8,882 nt of DNA from Deltaproteobacteria bacterium (GCA_002707085.1 PALY01000038.1:15803-24684), one strand, 5' to 3'; positions 1 to 7,617 are shown, numbered from the stretch's first letter. Numbers and translations: made by a program. Notes: generated by a model not told the origin, from the sequence alone.

Positions 1-263
1 GCATCTTCAAGGCACTTTTTCAAATGCTTGATGAGATCCTTTTTATCCGGATGCGTGACATACAGAGCCTTAAACCCATCTCCGATATCGACTGAATATT
101 CAGCACCTTCCACACCCTGGAGTTTCTTGGTCAACTCACTCTTCTTTCGAGCAAGATCACGGATGTGTCCGACAGAAGCCTCGACTTGGTAGTCGCCACC
201 CAAAAATCGGGCAATGGTTCTAGCTTTAGCGGGGGACTCGACGATGACGAGTGGTTTTCCCAT
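1..263 (-). CDS. topA: DNA topoisomerase I, N-terminal part (cut by window edge)
   Basis: Type IA topoisomerase, which relaxes negative supercoils by cutting and passing one DNA strand. Only the first 87 residues are inside the window; the rest lies beyond the left edge. The start is the hallmark of the TOPRIM domain: MGKPLVIVESPAKARTIARF, with Glu9 as the expected catalytic/metal acidic residue, then the SVGHIRDL block around residues 34-41 and a DIGDGFKALYVTHPDKK stretch near 58-75, where bacterial TopA normally has its second conserved segment. The ATG at 263 matches the family's usual N-terminus. A GAGG on the minus strand (275-278) lies 11 bases upstream, a long but usable ribosome-binding spacing. 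The gene diverges from the recombinase gene at 449. The family call is near certain from these motifs; catalytic Tyr and zinc domains cannot be checked here. Confidence 0.95.
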   Translation of the reverse strand, partial: MGKPLVIVESPAKARTIARFLGGDYQVEASVGHIRDLARKKSELTKKLQGVEGAEYSVDIGDGFKALYVTHPDKKDLIKHLKKCLED

Positions 264-448
264 AGTTTCAGCTACCTCTGAGCAATCAGGACCACGAGGA
301 CGTCCATAAACAAAATGGAACGTCTCGAGTACAGTTCAAGCGGCATTGATTACCCCTCGATCTGGAGATGCGCAAACACCCTCTTCTATGGCCGTAGGCC
401 AAAAAGCAATTTTACACTTGACGCGTCCAGGGTGTACCTTGGGAATTG
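264..448. other. Divergent intergenic region between topA and the Xer recombinase gene
   Basis: This 185-base spacer must hold the promoters of both divergent genes, but I could not pick a convincing -35/-10 pair for either. An 8-bp palindrome GGACGTCC lies at 298-305, between the two starts. TTGACG at 418-423 resembles a -35 box but has no good -10 before the recombinase start. The short ORFs crossing this region have no recognisable features and probably are not genes. Confidence 0.4.
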
Positions 449-1348
449 ATGAATCGCGATCTTCAACGCTGGGAAGACTATTTACGTGCAGAACGTGGGG
501 CGTCACCGCACACGCTTCGAGCATACATACGCAACGTAGAAGGCCTGTCTCTATTTCTTGAAAAAAGAGACAAAACACTCCGAACTTCAACCCTCCACGA
601 TCTTAGAAGTTGGCTGTCATGGGCCCGGCTTGGGGGTGAAAAAAGAAAGAAGACGGCTCTCGCCCCGGCAACCATGGCCAGAAAAATTGCAGCGATCAGA
701 AGTTTTTACAAGTGGACACAACGGGAAGGAATTCTCGACATCAACCCTGCCGCGCGACTCCAACGGCCTCGATTGCCCAAGAAAACACCTCGGTTCCTCG
801 ATGTCTCAGAGGCCGCTATTGTGGTGGAGCAACCCAGCCAGGGTGGCTGGTACTTGGCCAGAAACCGAGCCCTTCTTGAACTGATGTATGGGTCTGGCAT
901 TCGTGTGTCAGAAGCCGTTCAACTGGACGTACATAATATAGACGTGTCAGAACGACTGGTCCGAGTGATGGGTAAGGGCAAAAAGGAACGAATTGTTCCT
1001 TTCGGCCCACCCGCTGCCGATGCCCTAGGTCATTGGCTGGAACAAATCCCAAACAACGGTCCGTTGTTTTTGAATCGTCATTACACCCGCCTCAGTTCAC
1101 GCTCTGCTTGGAAAATTGTCCGTGATGCGGGCGCTACAAATGGAATCTCGGGCCTTCACCCTCATGCGCTCCGCCACAGTTGCGCCACACACCTCCTCGG
1201 ATCCGGTGCAGACCTTCGCGCCATTCAGGAACAATTGGGTCACGCTTCGTTGTCGACCACCCAGCGCTACACCCACGTAGACGCTGCCCACTTATTGTCC
1301 GTTTACCGCTCGGCTCACCCTCGCGCAGGCTCCGAAGAAAAAGACTGA
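449..1348 (+). CDS. xerC: Tyrosine recombinase of the XerC/XerD type
   Basis: Site-specific recombinase of the kind that resolves chromosome dimers at dif. It is 299 residues, the normal Xer length. Residues about 1-105 form the SAM-like core-binding domain (RASPHTLRAY-type motif: ERGASPHTLRAYIRN near 15-29). The catalytic domain follows with the full set seen by alignment to Xer motifs: Arg152 in YGSGIRVSEA, Lys176 in MGKGKKERIVP, His239 and Arg242 in HPHALRHSCATHLL, His265 in LGHAS, and the nucleophile Tyr274 in TTQRYTHV. I chose ATG 449 over the TTG directly before it; a weak TTGGGA lies at 439-444. The dnaJ-like gene begins 37 bases downstream, so the two may be cotranscribed. XerC versus XerD cannot be told from sequence alone, hence the symbol is provisional. 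Nothing nearby suggests a phage or integron integrase. Confidence 0.9.
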   Translation: MNRDLQRWEDYLRAERGASPHTLRAYIRNVEGLSLFLEKRDKTLRTSTLHDLRSWLSWARLGGEKRKKTALAPATMARKIAAIRSFYKWTQREGILDINPAARLQRPRLPKKTPRFLDVSEAAIVVEQPSQGGWYLARNRALLELMYGSGIRVSEAVQLDVHNIDVSERLVRVMGKGKKERIVPFGPPAADALGHWLEQIPNNGPLFLNRHYTRLSSRSAWKIVRDAGATNGISGLHPHALRHSCATHLLGSGADLRAIQEQLGHASLSTTQRYTHVDAAHLLSVYRSAHPRAGSEEKD

Positions 1349-1385
1349 GTGGTACGGAAGCTTTCGCATTCGATATGCTGCAAGT

Positions 1386-2411
1386 ATGGGGACTGGTGAT
1401 CTAACAGAAGCAGAGATTGGCTCGCTCGACAGCATTCATGAGCATGCATCCGCCGGCAATCACTATGGTGTGCTTGGAGTCGCGCCCGATGCACAAGTCG
1501 ATGACATTCAAAAAGCGTACTACCAACTGTCGCGAGACTGGCACCCTGATCGACACTTCCGTCGGGACTTGGGTGACTATGCACAAAAATTACAGTTCAT
1601 TTTTATTCAGATCACCAAAGCCTACAAAGTGCTTTCGGACAAAGATGGTCGACGTCGCTTCGATCGAGACAATAAAAAACTGATCGCAGCCATGGCTGTG
1701 CAAGCCTCCCCAAAGGCCACTTCAAAAGCTGCATCAAAACAGCGCAATATCGATCCAAAATCACCCGAAGCCATTGCCGCCAGGAAACGCCGACGCGCCA
1801 GGCGCAAGCAAGAAGAACTCAACCGGAAAAGGGTTGCTTCCAAACCGAGAGATGCCCGCTCTCGCGCTATCCAGCAGTTGAAAGCCCAGATGAAAGGACG
1901 AGTCGGCCGAGCAAGGCGGTATTTTGATCAAGGAAAACAGGATTACGATGAAGGCAATACCACCAAAGCGGTTTCAGCACTTCATCTCGCCTGTCAGTTT
2001 GAACCGGACAACAAAGAATACCGGGCGCTCTACGAACTCGCACGACGGGAGTCACGAACCACACTGGCCCAACGTCATGTGGAAGCGGGCGAAAGTGCAG
2101 AAAGCCTGAGCAATTACCGAGAAGCCATCCATCAATACACCGAAGCGTGCAAAATGAAGCCCTTAGATGGGCTGCCTCACTACCGATTGGCCAATCTTTT
2201 GATTCACGTCGAACACAACAAACGAGAGGCACTGACACACCTTCGAGAAGCCGTTTCGAAGAGTCCAAAAAGTACAGATTATCGACTCGTATTGGCAGAT
2301 TTGTACGCAGAACTCAACATGGGACTCAACGCAAAACGTGAGTATCAAACCGTCTTGCAATTGGATCCGAAGAATCAACGTGCAAAGACCGGCCTTAGGA
2401 ACGTGCGCTGA
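1386..2411 (+). CDS. DnaJ-domain protein with C-terminal TPR repeats
   Basis: A 341-residue protein joining a J domain to tetratricopeptide repeats. The J domain spans about 26-96, with HYGVLGVAPDA at its start and the essential HPD tripeptide at 53-55 (DWHPDRH), which in known J proteins stimulates DnaK ATPase. Then comes a very basic linker, roughly 100-170, rich in Arg, Lys and Ala (for example RKRRRARRKQEELNRKR at 133-149). TPR-like helical pairs follow at about 172-208, 222-260, 262-295 and 297-332; the last ends in LQLDPKNQRA, a typical TPR close. It has no glycine-rich or zinc-finger regions, so it is not classical DnaJ. The architecture suggests a co-chaperone that recruits DnaK to a TPR-bound partner; the partner is unknown. 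The ATG at 1386 starts just before the J domain but has no clear Shine-Dalgarno site. No signal peptide or membrane segment is seen, so it should be cytoplasmic. Confidence 0.85.
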   Translation: MGTGDLTEAEIGSLDSIHEHASAGNHYGVLGVAPDAQVDDIQKAYYQLSRDWHPDRHFRRDLGDYAQKLQFIFIQITKAYKVLSDKDGRRRFDRDNKKLIAAMAVQASPKATSKAASKQRNIDPKSPEAIAARKRRRARRKQEELNRKRVASKPRDARSRAIQQLKAQMKGRVGRARRYFDQGKQDYDEGNTTKAVSALHLACQFEPDNKEYRALYELARRESRTTLAQRHVEAGESAESLSNYREAIHQYTEACKMKPLDGLPHYRLANLLIHVEHNKREALTHLREAVSKSPKSTDYRLVLADLYAELNMGLNAKREYQTVLQLDPKNQRAKTGLRNVR

Positions 2412-2448
2412 GCGCTGACCAGCGTTAGTCACACTCGCCTCCGAAACC

Positions 2449-2460
2449 GGAGAGGGGTGA
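2449..2460 (+). promoter_or_regulatory. Ribosome binding site of purA
   Basis: The purine-rich GGAGAGGGGTGA lies just upstream of ATG 2464 and fits the 3' end of 16S rRNA, with GAGG eight bases before the start. It is the clearest ribosome binding site in the window and fixes the purA start. Confidence 0.75.
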
Positions 2461-3785
<1,325 letters not shown>

Positions 3786-3798
3786 GCGAATGTTCTGG

Positions 3799-3871
3799 GG
3801 GCCGCTAGCTCAGTTGGTAGAGCACCGGCCTTTTAAGCCGAGGGCCACAGGTTCGAATCCTGTGCGGCCCA
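3799..3871 (+). tRNA. tRNA-Lys (anticodon TTT)
   Basis: A full cloverleaf can be drawn. The acceptor GGGCCGC pairs with GCGGCCC, the D arm is GCTC/GAGC around AGTTGGTA, and the T arm is ACAGG/CCTGT around TTCGAAT. The anticodon loop is CTTTTAA with TTT at 3832-3834, reading AAA and AAG lysine codons. The variable loop GGGCC has five bases and the discriminator base is A3871. The CCA end is not encoded, so tRNA nucleotidyltransferase must add it. The top pair of the anticodon stem (positions 27-43) is C with A, a mismatch; the other four pairs are Watson-Crick. Confidence 0.97.
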
Positions 3872-3878
3872 CTCTTTA

Positions 3879-3952
3879 GACCCCATCGTCTAGTCAGGTC
3901 AGGACACCGGGTTTTCATCCCGGCAACACGGGTTCGAATCCCGTTGGGGTCA
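3879..3952 (+). tRNA. tRNA-Glu (anticodon TTC)
   Basis: A full cloverleaf: the acceptor GACCCCA pairs with TGGGGTC, the D arm contains the GTCTAGTCAGGTCAGGAC typical of glutamate tRNAs, and the anticodon stem CCGGG/CCCGG is perfect. The loop TTTTCAT has anticodon TTC at 3914-3916. The T arm is ACGGG/CCCGT around TTCGAAT and the discriminator is A3952. CCA is not encoded. It lies seven bases after tRNA-Lys and is surely cotranscribed with it. Besides translation, glutamyl-tRNA can feed tetrapyrrole synthesis in many bacteria; nothing here tests that. Confidence 0.97.
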
Positions 3953-3959
3953 CTTTCTT

Positions 3960-3997
3960 AAAAACTCCACTCCCCCCCCCGGGAGTGGAGTTTTTTT
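3960..3997 (+). terminator. Strong intrinsic terminator after the tRNA pair
   Basis: A perfect 15-bp stem (3960-3974 with 3981-3995, AAAAACTCCACTCCC against its complement) encloses a loop of six C residues (3975-3980). The seven T residues at 3991-3997 form the U tract. The A run at the left base also gives a T run on the other strand, so it may work in both directions. It ends the purA/tRNA transcript and insulates the membrane-protein gene at 4064. Confidence 0.95.
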
Positions 3998-4027
3998 CTT
4001 CGTCTTGCGAAATCAAACATCCCATTT

Positions 4028-4057
4028 CAGACATCGTTTCTGTACACGGTCTACACT
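4028..4057 (+). promoter_or_regulatory. Possible promoter of the membrane-protein gene
   Basis: CAGACA at 4028-4033 and TACACT at 4052-4057 each match the sigma70 hexamers at four of six positions, with an 18-bp spacer. A start six to eight bases past the -10 would fall on or next to the ATG at 4064, which has no Shine-Dalgarno sequence. That would make the message leaderless or nearly so. It lies after a strong terminator, where a promoter is needed. Weak evidence overall. Confidence 0.3.
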
Positions 4058-4063
4058 CCGCAC

Positions 4064-4882
4064 ATGCCCGTCTGGCTCCTTCCAACCCTGTTCGCTGCAG
4101 CAATCGCCATCACAATCACCGTGGTTATCGAAAAACTCGGTGGAAAGAAGGGTGGTCTACTCGGTTCTTTGCCCAGCACAATTGTACCTGCAACCATTGG
4201 AATTTATGCGTCCGCTCCCAACTTGGATGCTTTCCGCGAAGCCATGTACATCACACCTGCCGGCATGCTCATTAACGGCATATTTTTGTATTTATGGAGG
4301 GTCGTGCCGCCACGCATCCCAGCCTTTGGGACACATGTCCGCCTTGGAATATGCGCCACCATCAACCTGATCGCATGGGGAGTGATTGCCGTCCTTCTGG
4401 TCCAAATCATCTCGATACTAAAAACTTGGGAGATCAGTCTATTTACCATCAGCATCGTGGTGATGGTCCTGTTGGGAGGTTTCGGAATCTTCGCCTGCCT
4501 CCGAAACCCTCCCGCACCCAAAGGACACAATAAGGTCAGCCTGATCACCCTTTTGTTCCGAGGAGTTTTGGCTGGAGCGGCCATCGGAATCGCCGTTTTG
4601 CTGTCAGAACATGGTGGCGCAATGCTTGCCGGAATCGCCGCTGTATTCCCCGCTATTTTCCTCACGACAATGTGCGCACTGTGGATTTCTCAAGGTGAAA
4701 CTGTGGGGGCGGGAGCCGCAGGTCCGATGATGCTTGGCGGCACATCTGTCAGCCTTTTTTCTATCCTGGCAGCGTGGGCCGTCCCTGTTCTCGGTGTCAC
4801 CATTGGCTGTACGCTTTCTTGGTGTGTGGCCGTAGGCACTGTGACAATCCCCGCATGGTTTTGGCTAAACCGACGCGCCTAA
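4064..4882 (+). CDS. Polytopic inner-membrane protein of unknown function
   Basis: A 272-residue, strongly hydrophobic protein that I cannot assign to a family with confidence. Hydrophobic segments fall near 4-23, 33-50, 64-80, 95-119, 124-146, 161-181, 185-207, 220-240 and 242-267, giving about eight or nine membrane spans. There is no cleavable signal peptide; the first span probably acts as a signal anchor. Two regions look alike: 23-80 (EKLGGKKGGLLGSLPSTIVP, later TPAGMLI) and 182-240 (EHGG, AGIAAVFPAIFLTT, later GPMMLGG). Both have Glu, Gly-Gly, a Gly/Pro helix, a short loop, then Pro-x-Met/Gly. This hints at an internal duplication, as seen in transporters, and faintly recalls small GlpM/DUF3147-type membrane proteins. 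Function is not inferable. Coding is supported by continuous hydrophobic pattern and length. The next gene, argF, begins 91 bases later. Confidence 0.8.
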   Translation: MPVWLLPTLFAAAIAITITVVIEKLGGKKGGLLGSLPSTIVPATIGIYASAPNLDAFREAMYITPAGMLINGIFLYLWRVVPPRIPAFGTHVRLGICATINLIAWGVIAVLLVQIISILKTWEISLFTISIVVMVLLGGFGIFACLRNPPAPKGHNKVSLITLLFRGVLAGAAIGIAVLLSEHGGAMLAGIAAVFPAIFLTTMCALWISQGETVGAGAAGPMMLGGTSVSLFSILAAWAVPVLGVTIGCTLSWCVAVGTVTIPAWFWLNRRA

Positions 4883-4964
4883 ATCATTTGTCGCCGATCT
4901 TGATTGCCCCTGAGCCAGCGCGACTGGCCTGGGCGGACTAAGGCATATGCGTCAACCTTCCATC

Positions 4965-4970
4965 GGGGGA
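4965..4970 (+). promoter_or_regulatory. Ribosome binding site supporting the argF start
   Basis: GGGGGA lies three bases before ATG 4974 and supports this start over the in-frame ATG at 4947, which also has an AAGG (4940-4943) close by. The family's N-terminus fits the 4974 start better, because the extra nine residues have no counterpart in ornithine carbamoyltransferases. Confidence 0.5.
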
Positions 4971-4973
4971 ACC

Positions 4974-5897
4974 ATGCCCAAAGATTTCATCTCTCTCGCC
5001 GATTACTCCACCGAACAAATCCGAAAGCTCGTCGATTTAGCGCACGATGTAAAGCGCAACCCTCGCGCGTATCGGGATGCCTGTGAGGGACAGACCCTCG
5101 CGATGATTTTTCAAAAACCATCTCTGAGAACCCGCGTGAGTTTCCAGACCGGCATCTATCAACTCGGAGGCCAAGGCATTTATCTCGGCCCCACCGACAT
5201 CCAGCTTCATCGTGGTGAAACCATCGCAGATACAGCGCAAGTACTCGCCCGCTATGTGGACGGGATCATGGCTCGCGTCTTCGCTCATTCCGATGTGGTT
5301 GAACTGGGTGTCAACGCAAGCGTTCCGGTGATCAATGGACTGTCTGACCTTCTTCATCCATGCCAAGTCTTGGCAGATCTTCAAACTGTGTCCGAAAAGT
5401 TTGGACGTCTTCAAGGTCTGAAGTTCGCCTATATTGGCGACGGAAACAATATGGCCCATTCGATTTTGTATGGTTGCGCCAAAGTCGGAATGAATGTGGC
5501 CGTTGGCCACCCCCACGGGTACGCGCCCGACCCCGACGTGGTGACGCGCACTCGAGAACTCGCTGCACTCCACGGAAGCGCTGTTCAAATCACCGCAGAC
5601 CCAATGGAAGCGGCGGCCGATGCAGACATTATCTACACCGACGTGTGGACCAGCATGGGCCAAGAAGATGAAGCCAAAGAGCGCTTAAAGCGCTTTGAAG
5701 GCTTTCAAGTCAATGCCAATATGATGGGGGCAGCAAACCCAGGCGCCATCTTTATGCACTGTTTGCCCGCACATCGCGGTGAAGAAGTGTCCGCAGATGT
5801 CATTGACGGACCACAATCTGTCGTCTTCGATCAGGCAGAAAACCGCTTGCATGCTCAAAAAGCAATCATGATTTCACTCATGGGTCGACGTCATTGA
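4974..5897 (+). CDS. argF: Ornithine carbamoyltransferase
   Basis: Makes citrulline from ornithine and carbamoyl phosphate in arginine synthesis. Its 307 residues match the usual length. The carbamoyl-phosphate motif is SLRTR at 50-54 (commonly STRTR). LHRGETIADTAQVLARYVDG at 78-97 is the next conserved block, HPCQ at 128-131 is the second carbamoyl-phosphate contact, DVWTSMGQE at 223-231 is the ornithine (SMG) loop, and HCLPAHRGEEV at 262-272 carries the Cys263 expected for ornithine binding. These last two motifs separate it from aspartate and acetylornithine transcarbamylases. Gln58 replaces the Glu usual after SF in RVSFE. No other arginine gene is in view. Downstream, the lyase gene follows closely and may share its transcript. 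An alternative start at ATG 4947 would add nine residues. Direction could also be catabolic (arginine deiminase pathway), but no arcA or arcC is seen. Confidence 0.95.
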   Translation: MPKDFISLADYSTEQIRKLVDLAHDVKRNPRAYRDACEGQTLAMIFQKPSLRTRVSFQTGIYQLGGQGIYLGPTDIQLHRGETIADTAQVLARYVDGIMARVFAHSDVVELGVNASVPVINGLSDLLHPCQVLADLQTVSEKFGRLQGLKFAYIGDGNNMAHSILYGCAKVGMNVAVGHPHGYAPDPDVVTRTRELAALHGSAVQITADPMEAAADADIIYTDVWTSMGQEDEAKERLKRFEGFQVNANMMGAANPGAIFMHCLPAHRGEEVSADVIDGPQSVVFDQAENRLHAQKAIMISLMGRRH

Positions 5898-5932
5898 CTG
5901 ATCTTGCGCTCGCTCGTGTTAAAATGGTGGGG

Positions 5933-6868
5933 ATGCCAATTAATTCCACACCATCCGTGTCCGTGTACGAAGTGTCGCCACGAGACGGCCTGCAGAATGA
6001 AGCCGTTGTCGTGCCGACTGACGTAAAAGTCGAACTGATCTCACGGTTGATCGCGGCTGGAGTGAAAGACATCGAAGTGACGAGTTTTGTGCGACCCAGC
6101 TGGATTCCACAACTCGCGGATGCATCAGAGGTGGTGGCCCGGCTTCCACACACAGACGGTGTGAACTTTTGGGGGTTGATTCCCAATCGACGTGGACTCG
6201 ACCGTGCCATTGATGGCGGACTCACCCACGTCGCTACGTTCATGTCTGCCTCTGAAACGCACAACCAGAAAAACCTAAACCGCACCCAACGTGAAACCCT
6301 CTCAGCACAACGTGAGGTCATTGAAAGCGCCAAGGCAGAAGACTTGGTGGTGCGCGCATACATCTCTACTGTGTTCGGATGCCCTTATGAAGGTGCCGTC
6401 TCTATAGAGCGCACCACACAATTGGCCAAACAGCTATCGGACGCAGGTGCAGACATCATTGTCTTGAGCGATACCATCGGAACAGGAAATCCAAACCAAG
6501 TCACAGAAGTGGTGCGGTCGGTGACGGAAGCCGGAATCCCTCTTGAACGACTGGCCCTTCACATGCACGACACCCGTGGCACAGCAATTCCAAATATTGT
6601 GGCTGGACTGCAGGCAGGCATTCGGACTTTTGATGGTTCTGTGGGTGGTGTCGGTGGTTGTCCATACGCTCCTGGTGCAGCTGGCAATGCAGCCAGTGAA
6701 GACCTGGTCCACGTTCTTGAATCCATAGGCTGGGACACAGGGGTGGACATGAGCGCCATCGCTGACGCCGGTGCATTTTTGTCCGCAGAACTGAAGCGTG
6801 AACTCCCCAAACGACTGAACCGTTATCACACAGAAAGTCGAAGCTTTGTGGAGAGCTGTAGCGCCTAA
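5933..6868 (+). CDS. Hydroxymethylglutaryl-CoA lyase (HMGL-like family)
   Basis: Splits 3-hydroxy-3-methylglutaryl-CoA to acetyl-CoA and acetoacetate, the last step of leucine breakdown, or a close relative of that enzyme. It is a 311-residue TIM-barrel protein of the DRE-TIM group. SPRDGLQNE at 15-23 gives Arg17 and Asp18, EVTSFVRPSWIPQLAD at 48-63 matches HMG-CoA lyase closely, and SDTIG is 179-183. HMHDTRGTA at 210-218 supplies the metal-binding His210 and His212. GGCPYAPGAAGNAASEDL at 241-258 is the lyase signature with catalytic Cys243. All expected residues are present. I chose ATG 5933 because homology begins a few residues later. A TTG at 5894 would overlap the argF stop as TTGA and add 13 residues, and ATG 5924 is also possible. 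The next gene overlaps its stop codon by one base. Other leucine-catabolism genes are not in the window. Confidence 0.9.
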   Translation: MPINSTPSVSVYEVSPRDGLQNEAVVVPTDVKVELISRLIAAGVKDIEVTSFVRPSWIPQLADASEVVARLPHTDGVNFWGLIPNRRGLDRAIDGGLTHVATFMSASETHNQKNLNRTQRETLSAQREVIESAKAEDLVVRAYISTVFGCPYEGAVSIERTTQLAKQLSDAGADIIVLSDTIGTGNPNQVTEVVRSVTEAGIPLERLALHMHDTRGTAIPNIVAGLQAGIRTFDGSVGGVGGCPYAPGAAGNAASEDLVHVLESIGWDTGVDMSAIADAGAFLSAELKRELPKRLNRYHTESRSFVESCSA

Positions 6869-7617
6869 TGCCCAGCGCCTTTCTCAAGGTTGTCTCCGGG
6901 TCCAGGCAAGGACTCAATGTACCGCTAAATGCGAATGAACCGTTGGTCATTGGCCGCAAGCGTGGTGACTTGGTGCTGGACGATCCCTTGGTCAGTTCCA
7001 CACATGCCAAGATCCTTTGCAGAGATGACGGGTTTGTCATCCAAGACATGGGCAGTACGAACGGAACCTTGGTCGACGGGCGACTGATCAGAGAAGCAAC
7101 CCTTCGCCCAGGTGCAGAAATCTCGATTGGCAACAGTCGTTTGGTCTTGTTCGTAGGGCTTGATGACGCGGATTCTGAAAACAGTGAAATCGAATCCAGC
7201 CAAGCCCCTGCTACAGAACTCGCATGGCTACTGGATGAAGAACTGGTCGAACTTCAAGGCTCGCAAGACCGCACCAGCAGCGGCAGTGATGTCATCGACC
7301 AAGACTTGCGATTGCCTCCAGGACTACGCGCCACGGTAGAATGTGTTGCGGGTGCAGATGCCGGTAAAGTCTTTCGATTTACTCGCGGCAATGTCACCAT
7401 CGGTCGAAAAACCGGAGAGATTCCCCTGACAGACTTAGAGATCTCCCGACGCCATGCCGTCATCGAGGTCTTTGGCCGCGAGATGATTTTTCTGCGGGAC
7501 CTGGGCAGCACCAACGGCACCTACCACAACGGGCAACGGATCGTGGTTTCCCGACTCCGCAATGGAGACACGGTGGGAATTGGTCGTTCGGTCCTAAAAC
7601 TCGACGTGCGAAGCTAG
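6868..7617 (+). CDS. Protein with two FHA domains
   Basis: A 249-residue soluble protein with two forkhead-associated domains, which bind phosphothreonine peptides. The first covers about 5-96: IGRKRGD at 28-34, SSTH at 43-46 and GSTNGT at 62-67. The second covers about 154-247: IGRKTGE at 178-184, SRRH at 193-196 and GSTNGT at 213-218. In the first domain the usual Arg of SRxH is Ser44; the second has the canonical form, so their peptide preferences may differ. The linker, about 98-150, is acidic and rich in Ser, Glu and Asp, and is probably flexible. No kinase, enzymatic or membrane region is present, so it is probably a scaffold in Ser/Thr phosphosignalling. The start ATG overlaps the lyase stop (TAATG), implying translational coupling. 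Its stop shares CTAG with the convergent HEAT-repeat gene. Confidence 0.9.
   Translation: MPSAFLKVVSGSRQGLNVPLNANEPLVIGRKRGDLVLDDPLVSSTHAKILCRDDGFVIQDMGSTNGTLVDGRLIREATLRPGAEISIGNSRLVLFVGLDDADSENSEIESSQAPATELAWLLDEELVELQGSQDRTSSGSDVIDQDLRLPPGLRATVECVAGADAGKVFRFTRGNVTIGRKTGEIPLTDLEISRRHAVIEVFGREMIFLRDLGSTNGTYHNGQRIVVSRLRNGDTVGIGRSVLKLDVRS

Noticed and set aside
346..590. Short open frames on both strands in the topA-recombinase spacer
   Set aside because: They overlap each other and the recombinase start, lack binding sites and show no protein features.
2405..2426. Tandem GCGCTGA repeat (2405-2418) and small inverted repeat CGCTG/CAGCG after the DnaJ-TPR gene, as a terminator
   Set aside because: The stem is only about five bases with a two-base gap and no T tract follows, so it cannot be a normal intrinsic terminator. 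The 7-base repeat is short enough to be chance.
4204..4665. Open frame of 153 codons on the minus strand inside the membrane-protein gene
   Set aside because: The plus-strand frame gives a coherent series of membrane spans, while this one gives no clear protein pattern. The plus frame is the real one.
5037..5663. Long open frame (208 codons) on the minus strand inside argF
   Set aside because: It lies wholly opposite a well-supported gene, has no recognisable motif, and its length follows from the codon pattern of argF.
6501..7133. Open frame of 210 codons on the minus strand across the lyase and FHA genes
   Set aside because: It spans the junction of two confident plus-strand genes and encodes a Cys/His/Pro-rich sequence with no domain; it is an antisense shadow.
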